Part shown: positions 63,322 through 64,000 of the stretch, one piece after another
How the letters are laid out: every line of letters begins with the position of its first letter
Position numbering within the stretch: the first letter of the stretch is position 1
Origin: Symbiodinium microadriaticum
Lineage: Eukaryota; Sar; Dinophyceae; Suessiales; Symbiodiniaceae
Direction of reading: 5' to 3'
Length of the DNA stretch: 64,000 bases
Assembly (NCBI GenBank): GCA_001939145.1
Contig: LSRX01000754.1
Coordinates: 149,254 to 213,253, forward strand
Made by a program: the position numbers and the translations under genes
The notes under the pieces: model-generated
The model's input: only the letters and a program-made list of their open reading frames with translations
Database searches by the model: none
Told to the model about the DNA's origin: nothing

Positions 63322-64000
63322 TTACAGTGCTGCTCCTGTGTCGGTCTTGTCGTTGTTGCGGAGACGCTCTGCAAACGAGGCACGTCCTGGACGGGGCAGA
63401 GACGGTGACTGTGTCATGACCAAACTGGCCACCGAGCAACATTCTCGGCAGGAGCATCATGTCGTGCCAACAAATGACAACCCGTTTGATGATTTGGGTT
63501 CAAGGCGACAGCACGGGAAAATCAGTCCTCGGATGCTCCTCACTGACTTGGAGGTAGCTTCCCTGCGTCGCAAGCTGCAGGTTTCAGCATGCAAGGGCCA
63601 GTGGCAGAAGGGAGGATTTCTTGACAGCAAAAATCCCTGCAAGTCGCAGAACGGCTGTGAAAGACCATGACGGGGCGCCCGCCTGGCGCTGAGCTCTTTG
63701 TCCAAGTCAGGTCCATGTCCTGCCTGGCACGAAAATATTGAACAAAGAAACTTCAAGGAGCAGGCGCGATGCTCCACGAGCTTTTGACACGCTCTCTGCC
63801 CGGCCTCGGGCCAGCTTCCGGCAGCCTCCAATGAAAGCACAACGGGGAATTTGTTCTCACTACCCCGCTCGCAGATGCCTTGCAGTCCAGGACTGCCGGG
63901 CCCAGCAGTATCATGCCTGGGTTGCTCATGCTCGTGCCAAGCACAATCGCACAATCGCCTTGCACTCACACCGAGTGGCATTGCACCGCCGTTGTCCGCA
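63322..64000. other. Window edge, no gene recognised
   Basis: Open frames occur on both strands but without motifs; no exon can be supported. Confidence 0.4.

Overview
The window looks like nuclear DNA of a dinoflagellate, most likely a Symbiodiniaceae relative. Evidence in the sequence: mid-range GC, CCCTAAA/TTTAGGG telomere-like repeats, genes cut into many very short exons, introns whose 5' ends are GT, GC or GA in similar numbers while the 3' ends are always AG (usually AG followed by G), and leucine-rich-repeat (LRR) units of a kind common in these genomes. There is one assembly gap (62 N at 17464-17525). No rRNA, tRNA, CRISPR array, operon or bacterial-type signal was found.

Because exons are often 20-90 nt, the genes are not visible as long ORFs. 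I rebuilt them by reading protein-family motifs exon by exon and checking that the reading phase carries across each junction. Every gene recognised this way lies on the minus strand, which fits the one-directional gene arrays known in dinoflagellates. From the high-coordinate end (5') to the low end: a hypothetical gene (63.3-62.9 kb), a phosphatidylinositol-phosphate kinase (62.0-59.9 kb), a C2-domain gene (59.5-58.5 kb), a long stretch with only suggestive exons (58-50 kb), a short-chain dehydrogenase (about 49.5-48.6 kb), an NADP-type zinc alcohol dehydrogenase (47.18-41.74 kb, near complete), a decayed ISXO2-like transposase-derived ORF (35.7-35.0 kb), a CBM9-like carbohydrate-binding domain gene (32.4-31.6 kb), a second medium-chain dehydrogenase (about 29.3-25.7 kb), a DAO-family FAD oxidoreductase spread over 13 kb (24.95-11.97 kb), a set of suggestive exons (11-10 kb) and an NLR-like gene with a HET/TIR-like N-terminal domain followed by LRRs (4.9-1.3 kb).

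Four of the recognised genes encode oxidoreductases of four different families (SDR, zinc ADH, second MDR, DAO). Co-orientation is expected in dinoflagellates, so a shared pathway cannot be concluded. The rest of the DNA is intron and intergenic sequence rich in microsatellites, minisatellites and decayed repeats. Points most worth a second look are the NLR-like gene with its recent three-LRR internal duplication, the mixed GT/GC/GA splice donors, the 60-nt stop-free intron, the broken ISXO2-like ORF, and a 43-bp imperfect inverted repeat at 36.4 kb.
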